The notes under the pieces were generated by a model. The model saw nothing but the letters and a program-made list of their open reading frames with translations. It was not told the DNA's origin and did not search any database. From contig CAZVOD010000141.1 of the NCBI GenBank assembly GCA_964628385.1, positions 1 to 6,368 on the forward strand: DNA of 6,368 nucleotides, read 5' to 3'. Below, in pieces: positions 5,293-6,368 of the stretch. The stretch comes from JANQPA01 sp964628385 (GTDB lineage Bacteria; Bacteroidota; Bacteroidia; Chitinophagales; Saprospiraceae). Each line of letters starts with the position of its first letter. The stretch's first letter is position 1. Made by a program: the position numbers and the translations under genes.

Positions 5293-5531
5293 ATTTTTAG
5301 GAATTTAAGTAACTGCTTTTCTTTTTTCTCGTACAAAAAACCATAGTATAAAGTCAAGCTAAGCCCAGTTGCTAATTAGCTTGTCCTTCCCCTCCCCAGT
5401 TTTCTTCCAGTCCAGTATTTAAAAGCCACATAAGACTTACTCTTCCACTTTCCGGGTTCGGCTTTAAAACTAATATACCCATGCATACGGCAAAGCTACT
5501 AAGCTGGTTATCCGGTTGAGTAGATTTGTCG
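5293..5531. other. Intergenic spacer between convergent genes
   Basis: About 240 bp with no supported gene on either strand. A 7-bp inverted repeat, aagctaa (5356-5362) with ttagctt (5376-5382), is present. On the - strand the nearest T run corresponds to A6 at 5335-5340, 15 bp past the stem, which is too far for a confident terminator of the - strand operon. Nothing else was recognised. Confidence 0.7.
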
Positions 5532-6203
5532 TTAAGATACCATGTCATCTTCTGACCAATACAAAGCAGGTGGTGCTTCCAAACGATCTATCAAATCATC
5601 TCTGTATAGGTTATAGTCAAAGTTGATTTGATCAGATAGGAGCATCGTGCGCTCATGAATATCTTCTACGGCTTCGTTTAGCGCCGGTAGCGGATTCTTC
5701 ATAAGGTATTCCAAAAGCTTAAACTCCTTTCGGATATCCTCTAACTTAAGAAAATCATTGCGGAGTTTCTTTAAGGTCTGCTTCAGCTTGTCTTTGTGGT
5801 AGCTTAGCTTTCTAAGCCTTTGATTAACCGCATTTTCTATATTCTTGGATGGATTGCTGATGGCCCTGTAATCACTTCTGATTTTTATGTAACTTTGATT
5901 GATATGGACCAATGCCTTCTGGGCCCATTCCTGATCCAAAGCAATTTGTTGCTTATCACACTCAATCCTGTAGTAAATCGACTGCTTGTACTTTTTTTGC
6001 TTCCTCAGGTAGAGCAGCAGGTAAACTAATGGATACATTGCTCCGCCGAGTAACATCACGGAAAACAGCGACTGCAGCTCACCGCTATAATTGGCTATCA
6101 ACCATTTTAGGAAGCGACCGATGGTTATCATAACGCCAAGGAAAATGCCTGCCAGGATGATAAAGCTAAGAACATCGGTATCTTTATTCGGTTGTTTTCT
6201 CAT
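5532..6203 (-). CDS. Two-TM membrane protein with long coiled-coil cytoplasmic part, function unknown
   Basis: The 223-residue protein runs from the ATG complementary to 6201-6203 to TAA (5532-5534). Two hydrophobic segments, ~11-36 (VLSFIILAGIFLGVMITIGR onward) and ~45-66 (SLFSVMLLGGAMYPLVYLLL onward), form a helical hairpin separated by a short loop. The basic stretch RKQKKYKQ (67-74) after TM2 suggests that the C-terminal part is cytoplasmic. Residues ~75-165 are strongly helical and charged, with a Lys/Leu-rich core (RLRKLSYHKDKLKQTLKKL), predicting coiled coil. The tail after ~170 has a further helix and ends acidic (SEDDMVS). No enzymatic motif is seen. The start region is A-rich (aaaaaatacaatt before ATG), with no Shine-Dalgarno. 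It lies 24 nt downstream of another membrane-protein gene on the same strand, so the two are probably co-transcribed. A structural or sensing role at the inner membrane is a guess. Confidence 0.85.
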   Translation of the reverse strand: MRKQPNKDTDVLSFIILAGIFLGVMITIGRFLKWLIANYSGELQSLFSVMLLGGAMYPLVYLLLYLRKQKKYKQSIYYRIECDKQQIALDQEWAQKALVHINQSYIKIRSDYRAISNPSKNIENAVNQRLRKLSYHKDKLKQTLKKLRNDFLKLEDIRKEFKLLEYLMKNPLPALNEAVEDIHERTMLLSDQINFDYNLYRDDLIDRLEAPPALYWSEDDMVS

Positions 6204-6227
6204 AATTGTATTTTTTAAACTCTAAAA

Positions 6228-6368
6228 TTATTGAGTGTTGAATTGTAGCAACCATTCCTGGATAGAATCCCAGTTTTCGGCTACCAAAATTCCAAGGAAA
6301 GCCAAAATGGCAATGGTAATAAGTGTTTGGATACCTCTTTTTATGGTATCCCCAAATTCTCGTCCTCC
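6228..6368 (-). CDS. C-terminal end of a single-TM protein (partial at window edge)
   Basis: On the - strand a frame is open from the window edge for 46 codons to TAA (6228-6230). It reads GGREFGDTIKRGIQTLITIA, then ILAFLGILVAENWDSIQEWL and LQFNTQ. Residues ~14-30 (QTLITIAILAFLGILVA) form one clear transmembrane helix, preceded by basic residues and followed by an acidic/Trp-rich end, which suggests that the N-terminal side is cytoplasmic. Its stop lies 24 nt before the start of the two-TM gene, so they probably share an operon and perhaps a complex. The true start and length are outside the window, and the family is not recognised. Confidence 0.65.
   Translation of the reverse strand, partial: GGREFGDTIKRGIQTLITIAILAFLGILVAENWDSIQEWLLQFNTQ

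Noticed and set aside
5569..5583. Partial match (gtgcttccaaa) to the stem after the VR
   Set aside because: An 11-base match within the coding sequence of the two-TM protein, without a partner arm; most likely chance.
1..6368. DGR template repeat or reverse transcriptase inside the window
   Set aside because: No second copy of the VR backbone (for example ctggggtttcggttc) was seen on either strand and no protein here has reverse-transcriptase motifs.
1..6368. CRISPR array, tRNA or rRNA genes
   Set aside because: No spaced direct repeats, cloverleaf or conserved rRNA segments were seen on either strand.

Overview
The window looks like a Bacteroidota scaffold, most probably from the Saprospiria (Lewinella/Haliscomenobacter-like). 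This is inferred from signal peptides ending in 'SAQ', A-rich start regions without a clear Shine-Dalgarno, a short secreted protein with a T9SS-like tail, and a large all-helical orphan protein of a style common in that group. No 16S or marker gene is present, so the placement is tentative. A run of exactly 100 N (4692-4791) is a scaffolding gap; the two sides may not truly be adjacent.

Left block (1-2437, + strand). The window opens inside an FGE-sulfatase-fold (SUMF1/EgtB/PvdO-like) gene. Its last ~120 bp look like the variable repeat of a diversity-generating retroelement (DGR): positions that are usually Asn or similar in this family are here H, F, R, Y, D, S and G, almost all in codons one or two A-substitutions away from AAY. 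A 15-bp perfect hairpin followed by eight T lies just after the stop codon. After 203 bp comes a secreted or lipid-free exported caspase-like (peptidase C14) protein with an intact His/Cys dyad, two Ig-like domains and a very recent 63-bp tandem duplication after the signal peptide. No reverse transcriptase, Avd or template repeat is in the window, so the DGR core would have to be elsewhere.

Middle (2438-2946) is about 500 bp without an intact gene. It holds a 153-bp palindromic, MITE-like element with IS-like ends and a 31-bp perfect inverted repeat inside it, terminator-like hairpins, and a reading frame that looks like the start of a secreted protein but has no standard start codon. A 577-residue helical protein of unknown function then runs on the - strand (2947-4680) up to the gap.

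Right block (4792-6368). A 108-residue secreted acidic protein on + ends at a good intrinsic terminator (5256-5292). It converges on a - strand pair: the C-terminal end of a single-TM protein (from the window edge to 6228) and, 24 nt downstream, a two-TM protein with a long coiled-coil cytoplasmic part (5532-6203).

The most interesting hypothesis is that a hypervariable FGE-fold binding protein and an adjacent caspase-like protease work together as a recognition/effector pair. This rests on the variable-repeat codon pattern plus adjacency and is not proven by this window.
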